Positions 34,863 to 46,000 of a DNA stretch of 64,000 nt are shown here, piece by piece. The position numbers and the translations under genes are program-made. Origin of the DNA: Arcicella aurantiaca (GTDB lineage: Bacteria > Bacteroidota > Bacteroidia > Cytophagales > Spirosomataceae); assembly GCF_003148625.1 (NCBI RefSeq), contig NZ_QGGO01000023.1, forward strand, positions 21,166-85,165, read 5' to 3'. The notes below the pieces were generated by a model. The model ran no database searches. It saw only the letters and a program-made list of their open reading frames with translations, and was not told where the DNA came from. Each line of letters starts with the position of its first letter. Position 1 is the stretch's first letter.

Positions 34863-35807
34863 TTAGATAATGAAAAATTCCTTTGCTAACTCCGCATATT
34901 GTTGTGCAACGGGAGATTTTGGAGAATATGAAAATATATCTTGTTGTGCCACTTGCGACTGTTGGATAATGGTTGCTCGTTCAATAAAAATATTAAAAAT
35001 TGGAATGTGTTTATACTCTGTTTTCACATAATCCATCATTTGTTTATGCACCAAAGTATTTTCGGTGACCATTGTAAACAAAATTCCTTTGACAATAAGC
35101 GTAGGGTTTGATTCCTCACGAACTTCATAAATACGATTAAACAAACTATCAACACCATACAAAGCTGAGGCTTCAGGTTGTAGCGGAATTATACACAAAT
35201 CAGACGCAACCAAGGCATTTGTTGTAAAAATATTCAAAGCAGGAGGGCAGTCAATCAAGATAAAATCAAAATCTTCACTTACTTTTTGAAGTCTATTTTT
35301 TAAACGTTTTTCGTTGCCAATTGAGTTTATCAGTTCCAATTCTCGATAAGCCATTTTGATATTAGAAGGCGATAAAGACAAATTCTCAGCTAAAGGAATA
35401 ATTGGCAAGTCCTCTTTGCTCAATAAAGCGTCTATAACTTGACTTTCTGTTTCGTGAACCCCGCAACATTGAGACGTATTTCCTTGCGAATCAAAATCAA
35501 CTAACAAAACTTTAAAACCTGAAATAGCCAGAGCCTTCCCCAAATTTATAGTCGTTGTAGTTTTACCGACACCTCCTTTGTGATTGACTATTGAAATGAT
35601 TTTCGCCTTTGAAAACAATTCATCAGCGTAGCCATATTCTCTTAAAACAGGCTCTAAAAATTGACAATGTTTTTCATTTAAACGAAGCGTGCCACTCACA
35701 ACTTTATGCAACGTTCGAGAAGGTAAACCTGCTTCTTTTTCCACTTGCGTTAAGTTTAAAGCGGGTTTGTGTTTTAAAAATTTTAAGACTTTTTCTGGAG
35801 TAATCAT
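34863..35807 (-). CDS. parA: ParA-like partition ATPase
   Basis: The 314-residue protein has an N-terminal HTH-like region (about 1-60, 'NLTQVEKEAGLPSRTLHKVV') as in autoregulating type Ia ParA proteins. The deviant Walker A 'NHKGGVGKTTT' is at about 80, followed by 'LLVDFDSQGNTS' and 'FILIDCPPAL'. It drives plasmid segregation with ParB and probably represses its own operon. A TATGCAA / TTGCATA inverted pair (35829-35835 and 35870-35876) in the upstream region is a possible operator. Confidence 0.94.
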   Translation of the reverse strand: MITPEKVLKFLKHKPALNLTQVEKEAGLPSRTLHKVVSGTLRLNEKHCQFLEPVLREYGYADELFSKAKIISIVNHKGGVGKTTTTINLGKALAISGFKVLLVDFDSQGNTSQCCGVHETESQVIDALLSKEDLPIIPLAENLSLSPSNIKMAYRELELINSIGNEKRLKNRLQKVSEDFDFILIDCPPALNIFTTNALVASDLCIIPLQPEASALYGVDSLFNRIYEVREESNPTLIVKGILFTMVTENTLVHKQMMDYVKTEYKHIPIFNIFIERATIIQQSQVAQQDIFSYSPKSPVAQQYAELAKEFFII

Positions 35808-36293
35808 ATCAATATCTTTTTTTACAAATATGCAATATTTTATCTAAAAATTAAAATAAAGTACATTTTTTGCATAATTTGTTCTAAAAGATTGAAATCG
35901 AATTATAAATATTTCTATCTTCTATTTTCTCTTCTAAAACTCCCAAATTCATACACAAGGTTTAATTATCAGGTGAATTAGTCTGTACATCTATTCTCGC
36001 TTAGAACAAATCTTAGATAGGTTACAAGCACCCAATTCGTCAAGTACAGGTTGTGTAAATCCTTAATTATCAAGCGATTTAATCATAAAACTCTTTGGAC
36101 TCACTGCTTATTGATTACCATGTTGTTTGAACTCTCTCCAACTCATTCAAGATAAAATACAAAAATAAAAGGGTATAATCTAACCTTTCTGACATCCTTA
36201 AACTCGAAATGCCTTAAAATTCGACTGAAGAATATTTTTCGCTACGAATACATTAATCGCATTCAGCATCTCCATACTCTTAAAAAATAAACC
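35808..36293. other. Gene-free region between parA and the lyase gene
   Basis: This 486-bp AT-rich stretch holds the divergent promoters of parA and the large lyase gene. A TATGCAA / TTGCATA inverted pair is near the parA end. I see no ORF of protein-like composition, no long repeat and no iteron. AAGGGTATA near 36170 recurs at about 41552 upstream of fecR and might be a shared control element. Confidence 0.4.
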
Positions 36294-39200
36294 ATGAAAA
36301 AAATATTCCTTTTCTTACGTGTGTTATTGCTATCGGCTTTTTTTCTTACAGGTTGGCAGTCAAACGGACAAAGTACCTTTATTCACCCCGGTATTTCTCA
36401 TAAGAAATCTGACCTCGACCGAATGAAATCTATGGTCGCTGCTGGTATTGAACCTTGGAAATCCTCTTATCTGTCTTTGGCATCAAGTCAATATGCAAGT
36501 TATAATTATTCTGTTCGTGGAAATTCCTCAACAACTCAATTGATAAATGTATCAACAATGAGTGGTTTTAATTATGAAAGTATAAAATTTGATGGATTAG
36601 CGGCACATCTCAATGCGATTATGTGGTACATTACAGGAGACGAACGACACGCCCAAAAAGCCGTTGAAATATTTAATGCTTGGTCAAATATCACCGCAAT
36701 TAAAACATCGGGAACAAGAAGTTTAGATGCAGGACGGGTCATTTGGAAAATGCTTGAAGGAGCAGAAATTATCAAAAGTACATACAGTGGTTGGTCACTT
36801 GCAGACCAAAATCGTTTCAAAGCAATGCTCGTGTATCCGGGATATTCTACAACGACCGTTCCTACAACGGCTATCAATAATGAAGAAGTTTCTTTCTATT
36901 GGTTTATGTATAACGGTGACTCTGGACGACACGGAAATCAAGGTATTTTTGGCATGAGAGGCATTGCAGCAATGGGTATTTTCTTGGACAATAGAGTAAT
37001 GTACGACCGTGCCATAAGATATTTAAAAGGTTTACCCCACAGAGCAGATGATTTGGCGTATCCGAGTGGCCCGCCAATTAATGGAGCAACGCCTACAAGT
37101 GCCTCTAATGAATACTTAAATGTGTACTCATTAAGCGGTTTTGAAAATACCGTAGAAGATTATGGCTATAATGAATTGATTGCTAATTATGTCTATGAAA
37201 ACGGACAATGTCAGGAAAGTGCTCGTGACCAAAGTCATTCATTAAATGGTATCGGTAACATTTTGACCATTGCAGAAATGGCTTGGAATCAGGGCGATGA
37301 CCTTTATGGATTTTTAGACAACAGGCTTTTACTCGGCATGGAATACAGTTACCGATATAATGTTTCGCTTAATTATTCATATCCCGACCAATTAACACCT
37401 TGGGAGCCAACAGTTGCTTCTGGCGAATTTTTCGATAGAAGAGAACGCACAGGAAGATGGCAGTCCTTGAAGATGAATCCTACTAACGAAGGTATGACTG
37501 CAACAAGCCGTGCAGTAGGTTTTAAATTTGATAAAGCTCCCATCGGTGAAATGACTTTGGGACATTATAGAGACAGACTTGGGTTGACTTCCGACAAATA
37601 CAAATGGACGCAAAGAGCCTTTGATATTTCAACACAGGAATTAGGTTACGAAGGACAGGGTTTTGATGTGGATTACCCGGGTTGGGGAGGATTAACGTTT
37701 CACCGCCCAAATTTATGCTCAGGTGACCCATGCTCAATAGTAGATGGAAAACGAGTATTTGCCATCAATCAAATTCCCGGTACTATTGAAGCTGAAAATT
37801 TTGATTTTATTCCCATTGATGGGCAAGATAAAACATATTTTGAAAATACTTCTACCAATATAGGCGGACAATATAGAACTACGGAGGCTGTTGATATTGA
37901 GGATTGTACTGAAGGCGGGAATAATCTTACGTCATTAGAAAATGGAGAATGGGTAAATTATACGGTCAATGTTCCGACTTCGGGACGTTATAAACTTGAT
38001 ATTCGATATGCTTCAATGGCAACAGGAGGCAAAATAAAAATCGAATATAAAGGAATTGACAAAACAGGTGAATTTGATATTCCCTTTGGTGGCGTCAATT
38101 CAACAGGCTCTCAAGATTGGAAAACATTGACGGTTGCACCAAACTTCACGCTTCATGCGGGAGTTCAAAGCATGAGATTAAAAATATCGGGAAACAGTAA
38201 TGCTTTTCAGTTAAACAATTTTTCCATTTCATATTTAGGAGCTTTACCAACTCAGACAATTACGTTTCCTTCAATTACGACAAAAACAATTGGAACAGCC
38301 GATTTTGACCCAAATGCCACATCAAGTGCGGGTTTAGCAATAACTTATACGAGTTCAAATCCTGCTGTGGCGACTATCGTCAATGGGCTAATTCATATTG
38401 TTGGTAGTGGTTCAACTACCATCACGGCATCGCAAGGGGGCGATGAAAATTATGCTCCAGCAACCAGTATCAATCGTACATTTTTAGTAACGGGTATCGG
38501 GGCAGGCGATTATATATCCACTGGAAATATGAATTGGAACGGAGGAACATGGAGTATTTCAGACGGGAATGGAGGCGTTAGTGGCACCACTACCACCGCA
38601 CCAACTTCTGCGGTAAATGTTCATATTTTGAGTGGGCATACGGTAACACTTGCCACCACCGCAGGAAATTGCAAAAGTTTAACGGTACAGTCTGGAGCTA
38701 CTTTAACAGAAACAATTGCTTTAACAGTAGTAGGAAATTTGGTAATGGACGGAACAATGACCAATACCGCTGCCATAACAGCCAATTCAGACGTTTTTGT
38801 GGGCGGAATCTGGACGGCTTCTGGAAATTTAACCATTGCCAAAAGCTTTACTTTACAATCTTCGGGTGTATATAAATCATCTACCGCTCCAAGTGGTTCT
38901 GTATTTAGCCTAACCATCAACGGAAATGATGCCATTGTCAGAATTGATGGTACTCTTGGCGGAACAACTTCTGGCAATAGCACAGTAGGAGAGGGGCTAA
39001 GATTATATTTTGGAGGAACAGGCGTTGTAACGCTCACAGGTACAGGCGTTGTCAATATTGCTCGATTTCAACCCGTTTCTGGAAATAATAATGTCCAAAA
39101 TTTTGTAATTGATATTGATATGAATTTGGGCAATAATAGTGTTCAATCAAGTGGAGTAAATACCTTCTCGCTGAATGCTGGAAGTGGTACAAAAACTCTA

Positions 39201-40943
39201 ACCATAAATACAGGTAAAACGGTCAAGATTACGAATTCGAGCGGTTCTTTTCATTCTCCAACCAATGCAACTGAGGACAATACAACGGCTGCATTAAAAT
39301 TAGGAGGAACAAATAACTACGGAAATATGACGTACAACATTAACGGTACACTTGATGTTAGTTTAGCTCATTTTGTGCTTTATAATCATACAAATACGTC
39401 AAATCCTTCGGCAAGTCAAATCCTTACGGTAAATGTAGGTACTCAGGGAATACTAAAATTAGGTTCTGATATAAGAATGGCAAAAAGCGTAGCAACCCAA
39501 AAAATATATGTAAATGTAGCAGATGGTGGCGTGATTGATGCCACAACCGCACCCCTAAATTTAACCGTTGCTCCTGTCAGTGCCAACGGACATACAACCA
39601 ACAATTCGGGTTTATCGTGGTTTACATTAGCACCTTCCGCAATTTATAAACAAAATGTTTCTTCGGGTGTAAATACTCCGTTGTGGGTTGGTACGACCAA
39701 TACAAATTATAATCCTTTGAGAATTAATCCCACAACCTCAACCACCGTTGAAGTAAAAGTTCAAAATGGTTTTTCTCCATCTGGTTTATTAACTGCCACA
39801 ACCGAAAAAGCAATTAATAGAACTTGGAATATTACGCCAACAATTGCCTCATCATCAACCTTGAGCTTTGGTTACAATGCAACTGATAAGAATACAGGGA
39901 ACAATCCCGCTTCAAGCATGAAGTTGTTACACTACAATCAAACCAATGCAACTTGGGAAAATTTAGCATCTTCAACGCCTGTTGCTGGTATTGGCACAGA
40001 TTACTCCGTTTCATATAACAACATAAGCAGTTTTTCTCCATTTGTTTTAGGAAATGTTTTCACCATTCCTGTCAGCATCACCAATCTGAATACATTTTAT
40101 TGCCAAACAGCTTCAGAAGTATTGTTAACATCTTCTCCAACAGGCGGCACATTCACAATTGATGGAAATGCCGCTACGGCTTTAAAACCAAATGAATTAA
40201 GTATTGGCACACACACCATTGTTTATACGCATTCTGACGGGGAAAGTACAGATACCAAAACGGTACAAATTGGTGTTTCAGCTCCAACAATTAGTGTATC
40301 AAACTCGCTCATTTGTAAGGGTGAAAACGCAACCCTTTCGATAAATAATTGTACAGGAACAGTTACATGGTCAACAGGAGCAACGGGCAATTCATTAGTG
40401 GTAAATCCGCAGTTAACAAGTAATTATAAAGCCATTTGTTCAGAAAATGGATGTAATAGTGATTCAAGTTTGGTAACAACAGTTACGGTAAATTCACCAA
40501 ACATTCCGACAGTCGCCAACGATATTTCTATTATTTCTCAAACACCAACAACGCTTACCGCAACAGGTTGTGAGGGTACTTTAATATGGTTTAATGCAGG
40601 AAATAATCAAGAAGTTTCCATGCCAATTGCACCCGAAAGCACACAAGTCTATTACGCAAAATGCTCTCAAACGGTGAATGGACTTACTTGTTTAAGCAGT
40701 CAATCTACCAATATTACCGTCAATGTTGGAAGCATCATTATTAGTATTGCTTCTGGAGATTGGGAAAATGCAAGCACTTGGAATCTCAACCGAGTTCCTT
40801 CATCAACCGATTTTGTGGTGATAGATTCGAGCCATACGGTAACAATTTCTACTGCCAATGCCACTGCCAATAAGTTAGCATATAGACAAAATGCTCAAAT
40901 TAATTTTGCGAATACCACCGCCAAATTAGTCATGGGAAATTAG
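36294..40943 (+). CDS. Secreted alginate-lyase-superfamily polysaccharide lyase with CBM6
   Basis: The 1549-residue protein begins with a signal peptide and an (alpha/alpha) lyase domain (about 25-400). This has the superfamily motifs 'GDSGRHGNQG' and 'QCQESARDQSHSLNGIG', whose Asn/His/Tyr/Arg chemistry cleaves uronate-containing chains. A CBM6 domain follows (about 495-650, 'GTIEAENFDFI', 'NGEWVNYTVNVPTSGRYKL'), then an Ig-like MBG domain, beta-rich stalk regions and two Ig repeats. A final G8-like segment reads 'SGDWENASTWNLNRVPSS'. There is no obvious type IX C-terminal sorting domain. It starts the polysaccharide locus. The substrate could be glucuronan, alginate or a related polymer. Confidence 0.82.
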   Translation: MKKIFLFLRVLLLSAFFLTGWQSNGQSTFIHPGISHKKSDLDRMKSMVAAGIEPWKSSYLSLASSQYASYNYSVRGNSSTTQLINVSTMSGFNYESIKFDGLAAHLNAIMWYITGDERHAQKAVEIFNAWSNITAIKTSGTRSLDAGRVIWKMLEGAEIIKSTYSGWSLADQNRFKAMLVYPGYSTTTVPTTAINNEEVSFYWFMYNGDSGRHGNQGIFGMRGIAAMGIFLDNRVMYDRAIRYLKGLPHRADDLAYPSGPPINGATPTSASNEYLNVYSLSGFENTVEDYGYNELIANYVYENGQCQESARDQSHSLNGIGNILTIAEMAWNQGDDLYGFLDNRLLLGMEYSYRYNVSLNYSYPDQLTPWEPTVASGEFFDRRERTGRWQSLKMNPTNEGMTATSRAVGFKFDKAPIGEMTLGHYRDRLGLTSDKYKWTQRAFDISTQELGYEGQGFDVDYPGWGGLTFHRPNLCSGDPCSIVDGKRVFAINQIPGTIEAENFDFIPIDGQDKTYFENTSTNIGGQYRTTEAVDIEDCTEGGNNLTSLENGEWVNYTVNVPTSGRYKLDIRYASMATGGKIKIEYKGIDKTGEFDIPFGGVNSTGSQDWKTLTVAPNFTLHAGVQSMRLKISGNSNAFQLNNFSISYLGALPTQTITFPSITTKTIGTADFDPNATSSAGLAITYTSSNPAVATIVNGLIHIVGSGSTTITASQGGDENYAPATSINRTFLVTGIGAGDYISTGNMNWNGGTWSISDGNGGVSGTTTTAPTSAVNVHILSGHTVTLATTAGNCKSLTVQSGATLTETIALTVVGNLVMDGTMTNTAAITANSDVFVGGIWTASGNLTIAKSFTLQSSGVYKSSTAPSGSVFSLTINGNDAIVRIDGTLGGTTSGNSTVGEGLRLYFGGTGVVTLTGTGVVNIARFQPVSGNNNVQNFVIDIDMNLGNNSVQSSGVNTFSLNAGSGTKTLTINTGKTVKITNSSGSFHSPTNATEDNTTAALKLGGTNNYGNMTYNINGTLDVSLAHFVLYNHTNTSNPSASQILTVNVGTQGILKLGSDIRMAKSVATQKIYVNVADGGVIDATTAPLNLTVAPVSANGHTTNNSGLSWFTLAPSAIYKQNVSSGVNTPLWVGTTNTNYNPLRINPTTSTTVEVKVQNGFSPSGLLTATTEKAINRTWNITPTIASSSTLSFGYNATDKNTGNNPASSMKLLHYNQTNATWENLASSTPVAGIGTDYSVSYNNISSFSPFVLGNVFTIPVSITNLNTFYCQTASEVLLTSSPTGGTFTIDGNAATALKPNELSIGTHTIVYTHSDGESTDTKTVQIGVSAPTISVSNSLICKGENATLSINNCTGTVTWSTGATGNSLVVNPQLTSNYKAICSENGCNSDSSLVTTVTVNSPNIPTVANDISIISQTPTTLTATGCEGTLIWFNAGNNQEVSMPIAPESTQVYYAKCSQTVNGLTCLSSQSTNITVNVGSIIISIASGDWENASTWNLNRVPSSTDFVVIDSSHTVTISTANATANKLAYRQNAQINFANTTAKLVMGN

Positions 40944-41069
40944 GGAACATGGCAATTCAAAGAATTTTATAGGTAGAATTTTCATGAAATAAATTTGAGC
41001 TTAACCAGATTTATTTCACGAAAATTTCTTCCAGTATTTCTTTTCTCAAATACTATTCTTTCTCAAATC

Positions 41070-41405
41070 ATGAAAATATATTCACCTAAAGGCAATCAAT
41101 CGCTGCTTGTGATTAATCAAAAGAAATCTTCTAAAGTATTGATAAACAATGTTGTGTTATTAAAAGGCGACATTAATTATACAACGTTCTATCTCAAAAA
41201 TGGAAATAAAAAAGTTGTAGCAAGAACTTTAAAATTTTTTGAAGCCTATCTTCAAACACATGGTTTTTTAAGAATTCATCGCTCGTATATCATCAATCCT
41301 AATTTTATAAAAGAGTGTAGCGAATCGCATGATTTTTTGACGATGATTAACGGTCTGAAAGCCAATATTTCAAGAAGAAGAAAACACACCTTGAAATTTT
41401 CATGA
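41070..41405 (+). CDS. Stand-alone LytTR DNA-binding protein
   Basis: I start at the ATG at 41070 (111 residues), since the longer frame from 40995 adds an unrelated hydrophobic N-terminus. The protein is essentially one LytTR domain: 'LLKGDINYTTFYLKNGNK', 'TLKFFEAYLQTHGFLRIHRS' and 'YIINPNFIKECS'. No receiver domain is attached and no kinase is adjacent, so it acts as an orphan regulator. It follows the lyase gene by about 130 bp and precedes fecR. Confidence 0.85.
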   Translation: MKIYSPKGNQSLLVINQKKSSKVLINNVVLLKGDINYTTFYLKNGNKKVVARTLKFFEAYLQTHGFLRIHRSYIINPNFIKECSESHDFLTMINGLKANISRRRKHTLKFS

Positions 41406-41720
41406 TATGTTTGGATTCAAAAACGCTCGAACTTCCAATTTTAGAACGCCTTTAGAAGGGTAAAATATTCTCTTCCTGAGCATTACAACAAACCTTTTTC
41501 TCCATATTTTTTTATTACTTTTAATTTTTCAAAAAAAAATATAAATAACAAGGGTATATATTATCATCAAGTGCATCCTTATGTAAATATTGATTTGATT
41601 CAATTTCAACTTTGATTTTTACAAAATTGCGAAACAACAATAAAAGTGTTGTGAACATAAGGAAAGCCGTGTAATATACCTCTAAGGGCAATATCCCTTT
41701 AAAGATTAGAAGTTTAAATT
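41406..41720. other. Leader region of the FecR gene
   Basis: 315 bp without a gene. It contains AAGGGTATATATTATC at about 41552, a widely spaced CCTTATGT / ACATAAGG inverted pair, and a short hairpin (AAGGGCAATATCCCTT, about 41685-41700) just before the FecR start. The promoter for fecR-susCD is expected here, possibly read by the ECF sigma factor. Confidence 0.4.
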
Positions 41721-42818
41721 ATGAAAGATTACAGCACATTTAAAGCAGAAGACTTTGCCGAAGATTTATCTTTTAGAAGATATGTTTTAGCAACTGACGA
41801 AGAGGATATTTCATTTTGGAATGAATGGATTTTGATGAATCCTTCAAAGAAGGATGAAATTTTGAAAGGAAAAGAGATTCTGTTGTCAATCATAAATGCG
41901 TTTAATCAGATTGGTGATGAAGAAATTGAGCAAGAAATCGCCAATCTCAATGTTAAAATTGATGAAAAGGAAAACGCAAAAAGTATAAAGAAACTGCCTT
42001 TCCAGAAAATTTGGTGGCAAGTTGCTGCTGTTTTGGCTTTTGCTTTTGGGTTATGGTTTTACAATTATAATTCACAGTCAAAAACAACAAATTACGACGG
42101 ATTAACCAGTTTAATTGAAAAGGACGAACGCATTGAAAAGGTTAATTCGGGAGATAAATTAATGGTTGTGACGCTTTCAGACGGAAGCTCAATTGTTTTA
42201 GAAAAGGGAAGTCGTATTAGTTATCCAAAACATTTTAGTAAAGGCAAAAGAGAAGTTATTCTGTCGGGTGAAGCCTTTTTTGAAATTGCCAAAGACCCAA
42301 GTATGCCTTTTTATGTTTATACTAACAATTTGGTTACGAAGGTTTTAGGAACAAGTTTTTCAATACAAGAAGATAAGCAGACAAACAACATAAAAGTAAT
42401 TGTAAAAACAGGACGAGTTTCTGTTTTTGCCAGAACAGAAGAGAATTTAGAAAAGCAACAAGCAAATTCAAATTTGGCAGGATTGGTTTTAACGCCCAAT
42501 CAGCAAGTGGTGTTTAATTCAGAAGACCTCAATTTAGTAAGGACACTCGTAGAAACGCCCAATGTAGTTGAACTACCCATTAAACAAGAACAGTTTGAAT
42601 TTGAGAAAACGCCTATTCATGAGGTTTTCGCCACTTTGGAAAGATTTTACGGATTGAAAATCGTTTATGATGCCGAAGTGATGAAAAAGTGCTACTTAAC
42701 AGCCTCATTGAATGATGAACCTTTATTTGAAAAACTAAATCTAATTTGTAAAACAATTGATGCTCGTTATGAGCAAATAGACGCTCAAATCATTATTTAC
42801 AGCAAAGGATGCCTATAA
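41721..42818 (+). CDS. FecR-type anti-sigma factor
   Basis: The 365-residue protein has a cytoplasmic N-terminal anti-sigma region, one membrane helix (about 96-112, 'IWWQVAAVLAFAFGLWFY'), a periplasmic FecR domain (about 145-245, 'DGSSIVLEKGSRISYPKHF') and a C-terminal DUF4974 domain (about 285-360). It lies directly upstream of the STN-containing SusC, its expected signalling partner. Normally an ECF sigma gene would be just upstream; here the only sigma gene is at 59395, the far end of the locus. Confidence 0.93.
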   Translation: MKDYSTFKAEDFAEDLSFRRYVLATDEEDISFWNEWILMNPSKKDEILKGKEILLSIINAFNQIGDEEIEQEIANLNVKIDEKENAKSIKKLPFQKIWWQVAAVLAFAFGLWFYNYNSQSKTTNYDGLTSLIEKDERIEKVNSGDKLMVVTLSDGSSIVLEKGSRISYPKHFSKGKREVILSGEAFFEIAKDPSMPFYVYTNNLVTKVLGTSFSIQEDKQTNNIKVIVKTGRVSVFARTEENLEKQQANSNLAGLVLTPNQQVVFNSEDLNLVRTLVETPNVVELPIKQEQFEFEKTPIHEVFATLERFYGLKIVYDAEVMKKCYLTASLNDEPLFEKLNLICKTIDARYEQIDAQIIIYSKGCL

Positions 42819-42874
42819 TTTTTTCATTTTGCATAAACGATAAAGCATAAAAGAAGCATATTTTTTTGAGTAAA

Positions 42875-42955
42875 AAGACAAAGGTGTTGGTACCACCTTT
42901 GTCTTGGAAACCCCAAGTTCTTTGGCACAGAACAGAATCCGTTAAAATTAACGGA
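42875..42955 (+). promoter_or_regulatory. Structured leader of susC
   Basis: Two strong hairpins lie before the SusC start: a 12-bp stem at 42875-42905 (AAGACAAAGGTG ... CACCTTTGTCTT) and an 8-bp stem at 42938-42955 (TCCGTTAA ... TTAACGGA). Between them CTTGG/CCAAG can also pair. No T-tract follows, so simple termination is unlikely. The structure may act in differential expression of fecR and susC or as a small-RNA target. Confidence 0.5.
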
Positions 42956-43002
42956 GGGGCTTTGTATTGCCGAAATCTTACAAAACGACAACTAACAAAT
43001 GT

Positions 43003-46000
43003 ATGAAAAAAGGATTACAATTTAAGAAAACAATCTTAAAAGTCATGAGGATTAGCTTATTTCAAGCCTTTTTGGCTATTGTGTTCTGCACAGTGGCACA
43101 GGCACATGATACAAAGGCTCAGGAAGTATTAGAACGTAAAATATCTATTCAAATAAAAAATAGAAACATTGAAACGGTTTTAAAACGAATTGAACAATTA
43201 TCAGATGTGCAGTTTATGTACAATCATCAGATATTTTCATCTGATGAGCCTTTGACGTTAATGGTAGAAAATGAGAAACTCGACAAAGTTTTGACAAGAG
43301 TTTTCAGTCCACTAATGATTGATTATGAAGTAGTTGGAAAACATATCATTCTAAAAAAAGGGCTAAAAACAATCGAAAGAAAAGACTTTCAAACAACAAC
43401 AAGTTTAACCACTATTGAAGAAACTATTTCAGGGAAAGTTACCGACGAAAAAGGCGACGCATTACCGGGAGTAAGTGTATTGATAAAAACAACACAAAAA
43501 GGCACAGCAACCGATGCCAATGGTTTTTATAAAATTGAAGTTGCCGACAATAATAACACAACTTTGATTTTTTCTTCAATCGGTTATGAGAAACAAGAAG
43601 TTTTTATTGGCAAACGCAACAACGTCAATATCATTTTAAAAAGCAATAATCAATCATTAGACGAAGTAGTTGTGGTTGGTTATGGTACTGCCAAAAAAGC
43701 AACGCTTACAGGTTCAGTTTCAACGGTAAATGCCACTGTTTTCAAAGATAGAGGTCCTGTTTCAAGTCCATTAGCTTCTTTACAAGGACAAGTAGCGGGT
43801 GTTACCGTCAGCAGAAACTCCTCTCAAGTTGGACGTGAAGGTTGGAATTTTCAAATTCGTGGAGCAGCATCTGCCAACGCCACCGAACCTTTAGTAATTG
43901 TGGATGGAGTACCAATTCCGAGCGTTGGAGCATTAAATTCTTTTAACCCAAACGACATTGAAAATATATCGTTTTTGAAAGATGGTTCAGCCGCCATTTA
44001 TGGTTCAAGAGCAGCGGGTGGAGTCGTTTTAATTACAACCAAAAGAGGAAAATCAGGTAAAGTAACCATTGAGTATAACGGTTCTACTTCGATGAAACGA
44101 ATAGGGCTTTTACCTAAATTGGTTGACATTAACGGATGGGCTCCGATGGTAAAAGAATCTCGCACAACAGATGGATTTCCTGCAACAGATATTTGGTATA
44201 ACTATGGAAATGTAGCAAGTTTAGCATTAGCCTCTGGAAAACAATGGCTTACCAAAGCAGAATATGACGCATTAAGTCCAAATGGGGCTTCATTATTTGC
44301 TGATGTTAAAGACTTTACTTTTTTCAATGGCACTGAGCAAGATATGCTTTGGGGCGATGCACACTCAACCGAACATCAATTAAGTATTTCTGGAAGAACT
44401 GAAAAAGCAGGTTATCGTATTTCATTGGGTTATTTAAGCGATGGTAGCCTTTTGAAAGTAGGTAATAATTTGGCAAATCGTTATAATTTCCGTTTAGCAC
44501 ACGACTATCAACTATCGAGTAAACTAAAAATGGAGTCCAATCTCTCTTTTGAAAAACAAGATATTACTCAACCAACTTATTTAGGGGATGTGGTCAATAA
44601 CGGAAATCAACCCGGAAAACCATTGAGCGGGTTAGGATTAACGGGAAAACCTTATGTGTGGGGTTCTGGTATTCAAAACGCTTCTGTAAACCAAATTGCT
44701 CTTCTTGGGGGCGACAACAACGAATATAATAACCGCTTGAATACCAATGTAAATCTGACATATACTTTCAATCCAAATTTAAAAGCAGTTGGTTTTGTGG
44801 GTTATTATCTGTTGAATACGGATATTAAAACCTTAGGAAATTCTATTCCTTGGTACAATTATGCAGGCGACGTAATCATTTCTAACTTACCAACTCGTAG
44901 TTTTTATCAACGTTCTTCAAGACAAGAAGCAAACTATAATTTGAACGGCTATTTAGAATATGAAAAACAAATAGCTCAAAATCAAACTGTTAAAGCCGTT
45001 ATTGGAGCTCAATTTGAACGTTTTGAGAGAAATCTTTATATCGCAAAAACTTTTGATGTTTTGGCAAATGTTCCTCCATCATTAGCTCTTAGTACAGGCG
45101 ACGCAACCTCAAAAACCGTGACCGAAAGCCAAACGCACACGGCTTTGGGCGGGTATTTTACACGTTTAAATTACAATTATGCAGATAAATATTTTGTGGA
45201 AGCGAATGCTCGTTATGATGGTTCTTCAAAATTTAGAGCAGAAGACCGTTGGAAATTATTTTACGGAGTTTCAGCAGGATGGCGTTTAGGGGAAGAAACT
45301 TTCATGAAAGATTTAAACCTTTTTGATGAACTGAAACTAAGAGCATCTTACGGCGTAATGGGTAATCAAAGCGGTATTGACAATTATGATTATATCCAGT
45401 TTTTGAATCTTGCGTACTCAACTTCTTCTACCGATGCCAACTATCCAATTCTGGGTACAAGTCCTGTCGTAAGAGTATCCCCAACAAGCACTTTGGTAGC
45501 TTACGACCGTACTTGGGAAAACTTAGAATCTAAAAACTTAGGCGTTGATTTTGGGCTTTTCAACAGAAAATTATCAGGTACGTTTGAATATTTCTGGAAA
45601 AGAAATAACAATATGTTGTTGAGTAGAACGTATTCGGCAGTGATGGGAGCAAATGCCCCGAAAGGGAATAATGGAGATTTAAAAGTTTGGGGTTGGGATT
45701 TTTCATTGAATTGGAGAGATAAAATTGGAGATTTAACGTATCGAATCGGTGGTAATATTTCTGATAATCAAAATGAATTAGTCAATTTTGGAGGACAAAC
45801 CATTATTAGTAGTACAAACAGAGGTTTCAATTCTGCCGTGCAAGGTTATCCGATAGATTCTTATTTTGGTTTGGTTTATGATGGACGTATCCAAACGCAA
45901 GAACAATTAACTGCTTATCGTAAATTTATCACAGGCAATAATATCGGTATGCCGTCGGGGGCTGAGACTGTTCAAGCCAATAACCGACTTGCCTTAGGCG

